Source: Mucilaginibacter_A sp964244955 (GTDB lineage: Bacteria; Bacteroidota; Bacteroidia; Sphingobacteriales; Sphingobacteriaceae). Taken from it: DNA of 64,000 bases. Below are positions 17,818 through 27,306 of this stretch, piece after piece. Location: positions 1 to 64,000 of the forward strand of contig CAXTKQ010000002.1 in assembly GCA_964244955.1 (NCBI GenBank), in the 5' to 3' direction. The stretch's first letter is position 1. Each line of letters starts with the position of its first letter. The notes under the pieces are model-generated. The model was not told the origin of the DNA, made no database searches, and saw only the letters and a program-made list of their open reading frames with translations. The translations under genes were made by a program, and so were the position numbers.

Positions 17818-17986
17818 ATTGCCCGCCAGTCCGCGCATACATATAAACTATCCCAAGCAGCACCACCAAAATCAAAACGATCAACCCGATGGAGCCTTTT
17901 TTCTTGTCTTGCCGCATCACCCAAATTAAAAACCCGACCAAAGGCAGCACAAAAATTGCCCAGAATATTAAAGAAGCTAAATTCAT
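17816..17986 (-). CDS. Small two-helix membrane protein, 56 aa
   Basis: It starts MNLASLIFWAIFVLPLVGFL, has a charged turn VMRQDKKKGS, then a second hydrophobic helix and ends MYARTGGQ. Two transmembrane helices with a basic cytoplasmic loop fit a small inner-membrane protein, similar to the PLDc_N/short membrane peptides seen in Bacteroidota. Function unknown. It lies 12 nt from the tsaD stop on the same strand, so it is probably cotranscribed with tsaD. Confidence 0.65.
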   Translation of the reverse strand: MNLASLIFWAIFVLPLVGFLIWVMRQDKKKGSIGLIVLILVVLLGIVYMYARTGGQ

Positions 17987-17998
17987 TTATCTAATCAG

Positions 17999-19000
17999 TT
18001 AAAATTGCATCCGGGCCAAAGGTGCGGTTTGTTGGCCAACAAAATCCTGTTTCAAAAATTTATAATAGCCGGTTGCGGCAATCATGGCGGCATTATCGGT
18101 ACAATATTGAAACGCCGGGATGTAAGCTTTCCAGCCGTTTTCAGTTGCTGTTTGCTGTAATAAATTTCGTAATCCGGTATTTGCCGAAACGCCTCCCGCC
18201 AAGGCAATTTCTTTAATGTGGTATTGTTGCGTTGCTTTTTTCAACTTGTTCATCAAAATTGTGGCAATCCTTTTTTCAATAGAAGCACAAATATCCGGCA
18301 AATTATTTTTTAGAAAATCCGGATCGGCAGCCGTTTTATCACGCACAAAATACAGGAATGCTGTTTTTAGCCCACTAAAACTGAAATCAAAACCAGGGAT
18401 TTGTGGTTCGGGGAAATGATAAGCATCCGGGTTTCCCAAACGCGCGTATTGATCAATCAAAGGGCCGCCGGGATAAGGCAAACCCAAAATACGGCTGGTT
18501 TTATCCATTGCTTCTCCGGCTGCATCATCTAATGTTTGTCCGATAATTTCAAAATCAAAATAATCTTTCACCAGCACAATTTGGGTATGCCCGCCGGAAA
18601 CAGTGAGGCATAAAAAAGGAAATTTAGGTTTTGGCTCATCAATAAAATTAGCCATGATATGTGCCTGCATGTGGTTTACTTCTATCAAAGGCAGGTTTCG
18701 AGCCAGGGCAAAAGCTTTGGCAAAAGAAACACCAACCAATAATGCGCCTAAAAGCCCCGGACCGCGCGTAAAACTAACGGCATCAATATCATTTTTTGTA
18801 ACTTTAGCCGTTAATATGGCTTGCTGAACGGCAGGGATAATATTTTGTTGATGGACACGCGAAGCTAACTCGGGCACAACACCGCCATACGCGGCATGGA
18901 TACTTTGGCTGGCAATGATGTTACTAACCACAGTTCCATCAATGCAAATTGCGGCAGAAGTTTCATCACAAGACGATTCTATCCCTAAAATTACAGCCAT
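17999..19000 (-). CDS. tsaD: tRNA N6-threonylcarbamoyladenosine transferase TsaD
   Basis: A 333-aa ASKHA-fold protein that transfers the threonylcarbamoyl group to A37 of ANN-reading tRNAs, working with TsaB, TsaC and TsaE. It has the opening ILGIESSCDETSAAI, the metal-binding HMQAH, the nucleotide-binding LTVSGGHTQIVL, DDAAGEAMDK and the late GGVSAN. Length and all motifs are normal for the family. It is divergent from tamB, whose start lies 55 nt away. Confidence 0.97.
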   Translation of the reverse strand: MAVILGIESSCDETSAAICIDGTVVSNIIASQSIHAAYGGVVPELASRVHQQNIIPAVQQAILTAKVTKNDIDAVSFTRGPGLLGALLVGVSFAKAFALARNLPLIEVNHMQAHIMANFIDEPKPKFPFLCLTVSGGHTQIVLVKDYFDFEIIGQTLDDAAGEAMDKTSRILGLPYPGGPLIDQYARLGNPDAYHFPEPQIPGFDFSFSGLKTAFLYFVRDKTAADPDFLKNNLPDICASIEKRIATILMNKLKKATQQYHIKEIALAGGVSANTGLRNLLQQTATENGWKAYIPAFQYCTDNAAMIAATGYYKFLKQDFVGQQTAPLARMQF

Positions 19001-19055
19001 TGTTTAAAATATATTAAGCAGCAAAGTTATTAAAAAAGCACTCAAAATAACGTTA

Positions 19056-22000
19056 ATGGTTGTCCTTCTCATCATCCTGATGCTGGGGTTGCTGTTGTTT
19101 TCGTTCCAATTTAAAACGGTACAAACTTGGGCGGCAAAAAAAGCAACGCGTTATTTATCCAAAGAATTAGATACTAAAGTTGACATCAAAAGCTTGTACA
19201 TTAAACCTTTTTCTTCAGTAGTACTGGAGGATTTGTATGTGCTGGACAAGCAAAAAGATACGCTGTTGCGGACACCTTTGCTCACCGTTGAACTAAGCGG
19301 CTTTTCTATTTTTAACAGCATCAAAGCCCGAAAAATTGATTTTAAAGATATTACGTTGGATAACGGGTCTTTCTATCTTAAAAAATTAAAAAACAAAAAC
19401 ACCAACTTAAAATTTATCCTGGATTATTTTAATTCGGATACCACAACTAAAAAAACTAAAACCAAACCCTGGACAATTAATTTTGATAGGATTGCGCTCA
19501 ACAACTTTCACTTTCGTTACAAAAACCAATTGATTGATACCAATATCAATGGCGTTAATTTTGATGATGTTAATTTAACAAAATTGAATATTGATGCTAC
19601 CAATCTCGATTTAAAAAACCATTTATTTAAAGCAGCAATCCACAATTTATCTTTTAAAGAAAAAAGCGGTTTTATTGTACAACAGTTAGCTTCTGCTGTA
19701 ACGGTTGATACCAACCAGATTGAACTGCAAAACCTAAACCTGAACACGCCAAACTCTAAACTTCACGATTATTTTAAACTTGGGTTTAAAAGTTTTGATG
19801 ATTTTGACAATTTTGAACATAAAGTAACGATGAGCGCCAATTTTAAAGATGCGCACTTATCGTCAAAAGATATTGCTTTTTTTGCTGATGAATTGCACCA
19901 TATTAAATTTGAACTTGGACTGAACGGCACTGTAAAAGGAAAAGTTGACAATTTAAAAGCTAAAAATTTAGCCATACAAGCCGGACAGGCAACTTACATT
20001 AAAGGCGACTTTAGCCTAAAAGGTTTGCCCGATTGGGAGCAAACTTTGATGGAGCTAAACATCGAACAAGTTGCAACCAATAAAAAAGATTTAGATTTGC
20101 TCTACAAAAATTTTACCGGTAAAAGAAGCACGGAGATTCCAAGTATTGTAGAGAAGTTTGGCAATATTAGTTTTAGCGGACAGTTTACCGGTTTTCAAAA
20201 CGACTTTGTGGCTTATGGTGATTTTAAAACCAAGTTGGGCCGTTTCAGTTCGGATGTGAACATGAAAACCAAAGGTAACGTGCCCAAATACACCGGGAAT
20301 ATTAAAACTTATGATTTCAATTTTGGCAATTTATTAAACGAGCCTTCTTTAAACAGGGCCACAATTTCAGCCAATATTGATGGTGCCGGTTTTGATTTAA
20401 AAACGTTAAAAGGCAAGTTGGATGCAAAAGTCAACTACTTGGATTTTAACCGCTACCGTTACAGCAATGTAAATTTAAAAGGCACTTTCAATAAAAAATT
20501 CTTTGACGGTTCGGTTCTGGTAAACGATCCAAACCTGAAACTAAACTTTAAAGGAAATGTAAATTTAAATGCTGCATTGCCGGTGTTTAATTTTAAATCA
20601 GACATTAAAGGTGCCAGATTAAACAAGCTGCATTTTTTAAAAGACACGATTGCGGTTGATGCACAACTAAGTTCTAATTTTTCCGGGAACAACATTGACA
20701 ACATTAACGGCAATGTTTTATTAAGGAACATTAAGCTGGTTAACCCAAGAAATAATTATTCGGTTGATTCTTTGTATTTTGCTGCCGAAGGAAAAGGCAG
20801 GGAACGCGAACTAACCTTAAAATCTACGCTCGCAGATGGCAGTTTAAAAGGCGATTACGATTTGAAAACGTTGCCTTCGTACTTCAAAACATTAGTCAAA
20901 AAATACGTCCCTTCGCTTCAGGCAAAGTTTGTTTCGCCAAAACCTCAAAACTTTGCTTTCCGGCTTAACCTTAAAAACTTAGACCCGGTTACAACTTTGT
21001 TTATGCCCAAGTTAAAGATTCCGGATCAAGGAACTTTTGTTGGCAATTTTAACTCCTACACAAAAACCGCAACTTTAAATGGGTTGATCAAAACGATCCA
21101 ATATGATAAAATGGTTTTCCACGATTTGCTGATTGATGAAAGCACAAATGACGATTATATTGGCGTAAACATTTCTTTAAGCAAGGTGAATATTACGGAT
21201 AGTTTGTTCATCAAAAACATCAACATTACCAACTTTTTAAAACGTGATAGTTTAAATTTCAACATTAAACTTTCGGACAAAAACGCAACCAACCAACTAG
21301 ATTTATATGGTTTGGTGGAGTTTGGACGGGATACAACAGCAAAGTTAAAAATCCTGCCTTCGGATGTGATTATCGAACAACAAAATTGGCGGATTGCAGA
21401 ACAAGTGCGGGTCAGGTTGTTAGAAAACGGACGGACGCAAATTGCAGGTTTTGTGTTGTCCAACGGCGTACAAAAAATTGGGATTGACGGCTTTATTTCT
21501 CCAAAACCAGAAGACAAATTGAAAGTTGCTTTTGATAAATTCAGCCTGGCTTCTTTGGACCAGCTTACCAAATCTGTCGGTGTAAAACTTACCGGGACTT
21601 TAAACGGCAATGCCGTGATCAATTCAATCACCGGTCAGCCAGGCGTAGAATCTGATTTGCGCGCCGATTCCATTACGATTAATAAAACCTTAATCGGCAA
21701 CCTTAAACTTGCTGCACAATTGGACAACGAGCAAAAAATTGCGTTGGTAAATATGAGTTTGCTGAACAAAGGGCTGGAAACTTTGAACCTGAACGGTAAA
21801 TATTATCTTGCAAGTGAAGATAACAAACTGGACTTTCATTTAAAGATGAACCAAACCGAAGCTGCTATCCTTGACCCTTTGGTGAACGATTTGGTTTCCA
21901 AGTTAAAAGGCCAGATTTCTGCCGACTTGGATGTTACGGGCATGCCTTCAAAACCACAAATCAACGGAAGTTTAAATTTGATCAACACGGGTTTAACCAT

Positions 22001-23501
22001 CAACTATTTAAAAACGCCTTATTTGATTAATGATAAAGTTGCCGTTAAAAACAGTATTATCCAGATTAACGATTTACAATTGAAGGACAACAAAAACGGT
22101 GTTGGTGTGGTAAACGGCACGGTAGATCTGAATAATCTTTCATCTCCGGATATTGAAGCCAACATTGTTGCTCGCAATTTGATGGCTTTAAACACCACTT
22201 TTAAAGACAACCGTTTGTATTACGGTACTGCTTTTGCCACCGGAAAATTTAGTTTTAACGGGCCAACGGACAATATAAAAATTGACATCAAAGCAAGGAC
22301 TGAAGATGGCACTATTTTTAATATTCCGCTCAACTCTTCCAGCACGGCCAGCAATTATGATTTCATCACTTATGTAAACCGCGACACTTCTAAAATTGTA
22401 AAAAAAGAACAATCTTTTAATGGCATCACGCTTAATTTTGATTTAACCATTGATGAAAAAACACTGGTAAAAATCACAACGGATTACGGACAATTGGAAG
22501 GAAGCGGAACGGCCAGCAACCTGCAATTGAACATCAATAGTTCGGGCGATTTTGAAATGCGCGGTGATTATTTGATCACCAACGGAAAGTTTGAATTTAC
22601 GGCGCAAAACTTTATCAGCAAAGTTTTTCAGGTAACCCAGGGCGGGACGATACGCTGGACCGGCGACCCATCTAATGCAGAAATTAATTTGAAGGCACTA
22701 TACGAAGTACGTACCAATATTAACGATTTGTACCAAGCGGCCGGTTTGGCCGGTTTATCAAACGTGCAGGGAAACCAGCAAAAATTAGTGCAGGCAGAAT
22801 TGATTTTAACCAAATCACTTACGCAACCGGATATTGATTTCAACTTTAATTTCCCGAATGACCCATCGGTGAAAGATGAACTGGCAGCTTATTTAAACGA
22901 CGTAACCAACAGAAACCAGCAGGCTTTAAGTTTGATTGTCCGGCGGAAATTTGCATCCGGTACTGGCGGAGAAAATTTAACGAAAGAAGTTGGCAGCACG
23001 GCACAAGATGCCATCAGCGAATTTGCTTTTAACAAGTTGAACAATTTTATTTCGCAATCCAACATCAAAAACTTAGACTTAAACATCCGTTCTTTTAACG
23101 ATGCAAGTGCATCATTAAGGTTGTTTAAAAACCGTTTGGTATTGAACGGAAGTTTGTACAACAATCAGGTTGGGAACGATTTGTTCAATCAAAACGCAAC
23201 GTTGTTTAGTTCCAACTTTAGCAATTACACCAAAGATTTTGAAGCACAATATTTGATTTCTAAAGATGGAAAACTGACGGCCAAATATTCTTACCGGGCT
23301 TTGAACAGTACCACTTTAAATACGCTAAACGACCAATTAGGCTTGCAATATGTAAACGGTTTGGGTTTGGTTTACCAACAAGACTTTGATTCTTTCTCCG
23401 AGTTTTTACGCAATATTTTTATCCGTAAAAGAAGCATCCGAAGAAACAACAATCCTACAATTCCAACAACGGCAAAAGCAACTTCTGATTTAGATAATTA
23501 G
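19056..23501 (+). CDS. tamB: Translocation and assembly module TamB-like protein (DUF490)
   Basis: A 1481-aa AsmA/TamB-family protein of the bridge-like lipid-transfer type. It has an N-terminal signal anchor (ILMLGLLLFSFQF), an AsmA-like start (KKATRYLSKELDTKVDIKSL), a very long repetitive beta-rich body, and the C-terminal DUF490 domain (about 1100-1440) with GTIRWTGDPSNAEINLKA. It spans the periplasm and is thought to move phospholipids or help outer-membrane protein assembly. Two dispersed repeats are read as protein inside it (TGKRST and RKRSIRR); the second gives a basic segment near the C-terminus. No tamA is adjacent. Confidence 0.9.
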   Translation: MVVLLIILMLGLLLFSFQFKTVQTWAAKKATRYLSKELDTKVDIKSLYIKPFSSVVLEDLYVLDKQKDTLLRTPLLTVELSGFSIFNSIKARKIDFKDITLDNGSFYLKKLKNKNTNLKFILDYFNSDTTTKKTKTKPWTINFDRIALNNFHFRYKNQLIDTNINGVNFDDVNLTKLNIDATNLDLKNHLFKAAIHNLSFKEKSGFIVQQLASAVTVDTNQIELQNLNLNTPNSKLHDYFKLGFKSFDDFDNFEHKVTMSANFKDAHLSSKDIAFFADELHHIKFELGLNGTVKGKVDNLKAKNLAIQAGQATYIKGDFSLKGLPDWEQTLMELNIEQVATNKKDLDLLYKNFTGKRSTEIPSIVEKFGNISFSGQFTGFQNDFVAYGDFKTKLGRFSSDVNMKTKGNVPKYTGNIKTYDFNFGNLLNEPSLNRATISANIDGAGFDLKTLKGKLDAKVNYLDFNRYRYSNVNLKGTFNKKFFDGSVLVNDPNLKLNFKGNVNLNAALPVFNFKSDIKGARLNKLHFLKDTIAVDAQLSSNFSGNNIDNINGNVLLRNIKLVNPRNNYSVDSLYFAAEGKGRERELTLKSTLADGSLKGDYDLKTLPSYFKTLVKKYVPSLQAKFVSPKPQNFAFRLNLKNLDPVTTLFMPKLKIPDQGTFVGNFNSYTKTATLNGLIKTIQYDKMVFHDLLIDESTNDDYIGVNISLSKVNITDSLFIKNINITNFLKRDSLNFNIKLSDKNATNQLDLYGLVEFGRDTTAKLKILPSDVIIEQQNWRIAEQVRVRLLENGRTQIAGFVLSNGVQKIGIDGFISPKPEDKLKVAFDKFSLASLDQLTKSVGVKLTGTLNGNAVINSITGQPGVESDLRADSITINKTLIGNLKLAAQLDNEQKIALVNMSLLNKGLETLNLNGKYYLASEDNKLDFHLKMNQTEAAILDPLVNDLVSKLKGQISADLDVTGMPSKPQINGSLNLINTGLTINYLKTPYLINDKVAVKNSIIQINDLQLKDNKNGVGVVNGTVDLNNLSSPDIEANIVARNLMALNTTFKDNRLYYGTAFATGKFSFNGPTDNIKIDIKARTEDGTIFNIPLNSSSTASNYDFITYVNRDTSKIVKKEQSFNGITLNFDLTIDEKTLVKITTDYGQLEGSGTASNLQLNINSSGDFEMRGDYLITNGKFEFTAQNFISKVFQVTQGGTIRWTGDPSNAEINLKALYEVRTNINDLYQAAGLAGLSNVQGNQQKLVQAELILTKSLTQPDIDFNFNFPNDPSVKDELAAYLNDVTNRNQQALSLIVRRKFASGTGGENLTKEVGSTAQDAISEFAFNKLNNFISQSNIKNLDLNIRSFNDASASLRLFKNRLVLNGSLYNNQVGNDLFNQNATLFSSNFSNYTKDFEAQYLISKDGKLTAKYSYRALNSTTLNTLNDQLGLQYVNGLGLVYQQDFDSFSEFLRNIFIRKRSIRRNNNPTIPTTAKATSDLDN
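20111..20130 (+). repeat. Dispersed repeat copy inside tamB
   Basis: TTTTACCGGTAAAAGAAGCA in the sense direction, read as FTGKRS. Confidence 0.65.
23421..23438 (+). repeat. Dispersed repeat copy near the tamB 3' end
   Basis: ATCCGTAAAAGAAGCATC, read as IRKRSI, 63 nt before the tamB stop. Confidence 0.75.
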
Positions 23502-23549
23502 CATTTAAAAACTTAAAAGTTTATTTGAACCGATACAAGGAAAAACAAC

Positions 23550-23580
23550 AATGCTTCTTTTACCCTATAAAAATTGGTGC
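23550..23580 (-). repeat. Dispersed repeat copy, left member of an inverted pair
   Basis: The minus strand reads GCACCAATTTTTATAGGGTA then AAAGAAGCATT. With the copy at 23610 it forms a large inverted repeat between convergent tamB and ribBA. Confidence 0.88.
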
Positions 23581-23609
23581 CTCATCAATCTAAATAAAAA
23601 CAAAATGTT

Positions 23610-23638
23610 CACCATTTTTTAGGTGATAAAAGAAGCAT
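23610..23638 (+). repeat. Dispersed repeat copy, right member of an inverted pair
   Basis: CACCATTTTTTAGGTGATAA then AAGAAGCAT. The paired arms could fold into a hairpin of about 30 bp with imperfections and may serve as a terminator for tamB and ribBA. Confidence 0.88.
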
Positions 23639-23669
23639 TAATACTGGTTTGGAAAACTTTAAACCAGCT

Positions 23670-24878
23670 TTAAATCAGATCCTTTAAAATGGAATGGCCC
23701 ATTCTATCGCGCTTCGTTTTTAAATAAGATTCATTGTGCGGGTTGGAAGAAACCTCAATCGGTAAAGTTTCTGTGATTTCCAATCCGTAACCTGATAAAC
23801 CAGTGCGTTTTGTAGGGTTGTTGGTCAGCAGCCTCATTTTGCTGATGTTTAAATCGCATAAAATCTGTGCGCCAACGCCGTAATCGCGCTGGTCCATTTT
23901 AAAGCCCAAGTGCAGGTTTGCATCAACCGTATCAAAACCGTTTTCCTGCAAATGGTAAGCTTTTAATTTGTTGATCAAACCGATGCCGCGGCCTTCCTGG
24001 TTCATGTAAACAATCACGCCTTTGCCTTCTTTTTGGATAATTTCCATCGCTTTGTGCAACTGCGGGCCGCAATCGCAACGGTTGGAACCAAAAATATCAC
24101 CGGTAATGCACGAACTATGGACGCGAACCAGAACAGACTCATCTGCCGCCCATTCGCCTTTTACCAAAGCAATATGGTGTTCGCCGGTATTTTTTTGGGT
24201 ATAGGCAACCATATCAAAATCGCCCCATTGGGTAGGCATTTTTACCGAAATTTCCCTTTCGATCAGGCTCACCGAATTCATCCGGTGTTTAATCAGGTTT
24301 TCGATAGAAATTATTTTCAGCCCAAACTCTTTTGCCATCAGTTCCAGGTCCGGCAAACGGGCCATATCGCCGTTCTCTTTTAAAATCTCGCAAATTACGC
24401 CTGCTGGTTCAAAGCCTGCCAAAACCGATAAATCAGTTGCCGCTTCGGTATGCCCGGCGCGCCGAAGCACACCGCCTTCTTTAGAAATCAAAGGGAAAAT
24501 ATGTCCGGGCCGGCCTAAATCGGCAGGTTGGGTTGCCGGATCAATCATGGCCAAAATTGTTTTAGAACGGTCGCTGGCAGAAATCCCGGTTGTACAGCCG
24601 TGACCAACCAAATCAACAGAAACGGTAAAATTGGTTTCGTGGGAAGCTGTATTGTTGCCCACCATCAAATCCAAATCCAAACGCTGCGCAACAGAACGCA
24701 CAACGGGAACGCAAATTAAACCACGGCCATAGCGCGCCATAAAATTAATCACTTCCGGGGTGGCATTTCGGGCAGGAATATAAAAATCGCCTTCGTTTTC
24801 GCGGTCTTCATCATCCACAATGATGATCATTTTTCCGGCTTTTATATCTTCAATAGCTTCTTCTATACTGCTTAACAT
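23670..24878 (-). CDS. ribBA: Bifunctional riboflavin biosynthesis protein RibBA
   Basis: A 402-aa fusion. The N-terminal half (1-200) is 3,4-dihydroxy-2-butanone-4-phosphate synthase (VDDEDRENEGDF, HTEAATDLSVLAG). The C-terminal half is GTP cyclohydrolase II, with zinc ligands in SSCITGDIFGSNRCDCG and the catalytic GRGIGLINK. Together they supply both precursors of riboflavin. Length is typical. It stands alone here, with other rib genes elsewhere. The 230-bp upstream space holds two dispersed repeats and no obvious FMN riboswitch. Confidence 0.97.
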   Translation of the reverse strand: MLSSIEEAIEDIKAGKMIIIVDDEDRENEGDFYIPARNATPEVINFMARYGRGLICVPVVRSVAQRLDLDLMVGNNTASHETNFTVSVDLVGHGCTTGISASDRSKTILAMIDPATQPADLGRPGHIFPLISKEGGVLRRAGHTEAATDLSVLAGFEPAGVICEILKENGDMARLPDLELMAKEFGLKIISIENLIKHRMNSVSLIEREISVKMPTQWGDFDMVAYTQKNTGEHHIALVKGEWAADESVLVRVHSSCITGDIFGSNRCDCGPQLHKAMEIIQKEGKGVIVYMNQEGRGIGLINKLKAYHLQENGFDTVDANLHLGFKMDQRDYGVGAQILCDLNISKMRLLTNNPTKRTGLSGYGLEITETLPIEVSSNPHNESYLKTKRDRMGHSILKDLI

Positions 24879-25040
24879 CGTTATGATATTTAATTATTAT
24901 GTACCAAATGAACTTAAACTTGTTAAAAAATTGTTTTTGATTGGCACAACAGCACAAAACTAAGTATTAATACAATGTCGGCAGTCGGCACACTGTAAAA
25001 CAAATTGCCATTATTTGGCCCGGTGTTTTTTTGATGTAAG

Positions 25041-25065
25041 TTTTTATGCCGGTAAAAGAAGCATT
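25041..25065 (+). repeat. Dispersed repeat copy (ribBA/lptF intergenic, 1)
   Basis: TTTTTATGCCGGTAAAAGAA then GCATT, first of a direct pair spaced about 45 bp. Confidence 0.82.
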
Positions 25066-25082
25066 GGCACAAAGTTTTTCAG

Positions 25083-25112
25083 CACCAAATTTTATGTGAT
25101 AAAAGAAGCATC
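25083..25112 (+). repeat. Dispersed repeat copy (ribBA/lptF intergenic, 2)
   Basis: CACCAAATTTTATGTGATAA then AAGAAGCATC. The last bases overlap the lptF/G-like stop codon. Confidence 0.88.
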
Positions 25113-26559
25113 AGTTTGCTAAAGCTGCTTGTTCGTTCTCTTTCGGTTTTTTTTGAACAAGGCGCAAGAAGAATTTTTTGTAAACATCCACATCAAAAAT
25201 AGCCGAATCGGTTGCAGCTTTGTACGTTAAAAACAAACCCAGCGGCGTTAACACCACAATGGCCACCCACATACCAACCACCGGAGAAACGTGGCCGTCT
25301 TTTGCCGATTTTTCCCCAATGGTTGAAATGATATGGTAGATCAGGAAAAACACCACCGAAACCACAACCGGCAGGCCCAAACCACCTTTTCGGATAATAG
25401 CGCCCAATGGTGCGCCAATTAAAAACAGCACCAAACAAGCTGCAGATAAGGTAAACTTCCGCTGGTACTCAACCATTGTTCTGCGGATATTATTTGAAGC
25501 GCCTTTTCGCAAGTCAATTTTTGAAGAGACAGTTTCCTGTAAAGACCGGGCTTCGCCTAAAGCAGCACTAAGTGCACTTAAACGCTCTTGAGGTTTAAAA
25601 GTGTTCAACAAACTGCTGGCCAGTTTATAGGTTTTTGGCTCAGTTTTGGTTTGATGCGGAACAGAAAAATATTTAACATACGGGCTTAGTGTCCTAAATT
25701 CTGTGGCCAAACCGCTGTCCAGCTTAAATTCCATCATTTGGCGTTCGTGTTTAAGCTGCTTTAAATTCATCATTTGGTAAGCACTTTTAAACTCTGCTTC
25801 TGATGTCCTTTTAAACTTCAAATTTGATAAGTCAAACTTTTGCTCGGTTTCTTTAAAGCGCATCCGGGTCAAACGCTGGCGCGGGTTGTAGCCTTTATCA
25901 CCGTTCGTTTCCTCATAACGGATGCCGTTTTTAAGTTTTAAAACCAGGTAAGAATCGTCGGGCGTGCGGTACATGCTTCCCTCTTTGGCAAAAATAACGG
26001 AGTTGTTGCCGCTGGAAGGGTTTTTTTCATAGATGATAATCCCGTAAAGCCGCTGGCCATCCGGGTCCTTTTTTCTGACACGGATAGTATAGCCCGGAAA
26101 ATTACTGCTGAAAATATTTTCGGGCAATAAGATGGTTGATTTTTGTTGGCGGGCATCGTACAACAAAGAATAATACTTGAGGTTGGCCACCGGCAGCATA
26201 TAATCCGAAAATATAAACGCACTGATGCTCAATAAAGTAACTACGATAATCATCGGGTACATGGCGCGGCTTAACGAGACACCGGCAGATTTAATGGCCA
26301 CCAGTTCATAGTTTTCGCCCAGGCTGCCAAACGTCATGATGGATGAAAGCAAAATGGAAAGCGGCAGTGCCATGGCCACGTTGGTTGCCGAGGCGTACAT
26401 CATTAATTCTAGAATAACATACCATTCAAAACCTTTTCCGATCAAATCATCAATGTATTTGAACAAAAAAAGCATCAGCAATACAAACATTACAATAAAA
26501 AACGTAACGAAGAATGGCTGGATAAACGCTTTTAAAATAAGCAGGTGTATCTTTTTCAC
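25111..26559 (-). CDS. LptF/LptG-family LPS export permease
   Basis: A 482-aa YjgP/YjgQ-family protein: three N-terminal membrane helices, a periplasmic beta-jellyroll domain (about 130-370, including GYTIRVRKKDPDGQRLYGII), then three C-terminal helices (CLVLFLIGAPLGAIIRKGGLG). With LptB it powers lipopolysaccharide extraction from the inner membrane. It is longer than E. coli LptF/G (about 360 aa), as is common in Bacteroidota. The sequence does not distinguish F from G. The START-like gene lies 28 nt upstream on the same strand. Confidence 0.9.
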   Translation of the reverse strand: MKKIHLLILKAFIQPFFVTFFIVMFVLLMLFLFKYIDDLIGKGFEWYVILELMMYASATNVAMALPLSILLSSIMTFGSLGENYELVAIKSAGVSLSRAMYPMIIVVTLLSISAFIFSDYMLPVANLKYYSLLYDARQQKSTILLPENIFSSNFPGYTIRVRKKDPDGQRLYGIIIYEKNPSSGNNSVIFAKEGSMYRTPDDSYLVLKLKNGIRYEETNGDKGYNPRQRLTRMRFKETEQKFDLSNLKFKRTSEAEFKSAYQMMNLKQLKHERQMMEFKLDSGLATEFRTLSPYVKYFSVPHQTKTEPKTYKLASSLLNTFKPQERLSALSAALGEARSLQETVSSKIDLRKGASNNIRRTMVEYQRKFTLSAACLVLFLIGAPLGAIIRKGGLGLPVVVSVVFFLIYHIISTIGEKSAKDGHVSPVVGMWVAIVVLTPLGLFLTYKAATDSAIFDVDVYKKFFLRLVQKKPKENEQAALAN

Positions 26560-26587
26560 TAATCAGTCCCCCTTGTAAATTTTATAA

Positions 26588-26968
26588 TTAAGCACCTAAA
26601 ACGCTGATTAAGTAAGCAATCTGATTATCCCAAATTAAAGTTTTTTCGGTTATATTGTCTTCTGTTGCAAAATCGGTTATGCCTAAAGCCACATCATTGG
26701 TCAGTTCGTCCTGGATAATTTCCATTTCAAAATAGCTTTGCGGGTCATCGTCCGTCCACCTAAACCGCACAAACTTGTTCTCCTTTACACCCAGTAACTT
26801 GGCGTCTTGCTGTTCGCCGTCCCACGAAAATGTGTAAACCTGATCTTTGATCGTTACATCATCCGCAAACCATTGCGCCAGCCCGTTTGGCTCGCTTATA
26901 AAACTGTATAATATCCGAGGCGAAGACTTTACTTCGTACTCTATCTTAAATTTTTTCTTCTCGCTCAT
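26588..26968 (-). CDS. START-like (SRPBCC) domain protein
   Basis: A 126-aa single-domain protein with the AHSA1/START-like fold pattern: KIEYEVKSSPRILYSFIS, GLAQWFADDV, YTFSWDGEQQ, KFVRFRWTDDD. It occurs widely in Bacteroidota next to lptF/G-like genes. Its ligand and function are unknown. It is probably cotranscribed with the permease downstream. Confidence 0.85.
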   Translation of the reverse strand: MSEKKKFKIEYEVKSSPRILYSFISEPNGLAQWFADDVTIKDQVYTFSWDGEQQDAKLLGVKENKFVRFRWTDDDPQSYFEMEIIQDELTNDVALGITDFATEDNITEKTLIWDNQIAYLISVLGA

Positions 26969-27040
26969 GTTAGGTTATACGGAGGTTTTAGGTAGAAAAT
27001 GTAAATTTTAACAATTTTTCTTACTAAAACTAATTTCTGG

Positions 27041-27048
27041 TATATTTG
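27041..27048 (+). promoter_or_regulatory. -7 box of tRNA-Met promoter
   Basis: TATATTTG matches the Bacteroidota TAnnTTTG element and lies 16 nt before the tRNA 5' end. Confidence 0.6.
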
Positions 27049-27064
27049 CATCCTCATTAAACGA

Positions 27065-27141
27065 GGCGGGGTAGCTCAGATGGTTAGAGCGTAGGATTCA
27101 TAACCCTAAGGTCGGCAGTTCGATCCTGCTCCCCGCTACCA
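27065..27141 (+). tRNA. tRNA-Met (anticodon CAT; elongator type)
   Basis: A 77-nt cloverleaf. The acceptor GGCGGGG pairs with CCCCGCT (G-U at the end). The D-arm is GCTCAGATGGTTAGAGC, the anticodon loop TTCATAA, the T-loop TTCGATC, and CCA is encoded. The first base pair is not the C-A mismatch of initiator tRNA. A CAT anticodon could also be tRNA-Ile2 with lysidine, but the anticodon-stem and T-arm sequence fit elongator Met of Bacteroidota. Confidence 0.92.
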
Positions 27142-27145
27142 AACC

Positions 27146-27182
27146 GGGACAAGCGCAATCACGCTTGTCCCTTCTTTTTTTT
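27146..27182 (+). terminator. tRNA-Met intrinsic terminator
   Basis: GGGACAAGCG pairs perfectly with CGCTTGTCCC, followed by TTCTTTTTTTT. Confidence 0.9.
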
Positions 27183-27245
27183 GACCCTAAAGCATTTGAG
27201 ATTTGGTAAATGTAACGTAGAAGCAGTTTTTGATGCAAAAAATAA

Positions 27246-27276
27246 GGGCAAATCAACTGCTAAAATTGATTTGCCC
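27246..27276 (-). terminator. Orphaned terminator of tRNA-Glu
   Basis: A perfect 10-bp stem, GGGCAAATCA with TGATTTGCCC, and T-rich sequence beyond it on the minus strand. It lies directly outside the attL repeat, where the tRNA-Glu 3' flank was before integration, so it now terminates nothing. Confidence 0.8.
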
Positions 27277-27282
27277 AACGTG

Positions 27283-27306
27283 GTAGCCCGTAGGGGAATC
27301 GAACCC
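27283..27306. repeat. attL: left 24-bp direct repeat (tRNA-Glu 3' end)
   Basis: GTAGCCCGTAGGGGAATCGA then ACCC, identical to 58921-58944. It is preceded by TG, so the minus strand reads GGGCTACCA: the original encoded CCA end of tRNA-Glu stays here, outside the element. Confidence 0.92.

Noticed and set aside
24879..25110. FMN riboswitch upstream of ribBA
   Set aside because: The region holds two dispersed repeats and no recognisable RFN-element helices.
4641..26000. Dispersed repeat as a Chi or KOPS-type polar site
   Set aside because: Copies occur in both orientations (about 16 to 6), often as inverted pairs, and the 30-bp length exceeds such sites; not fully excluded without whole-genome polarity.
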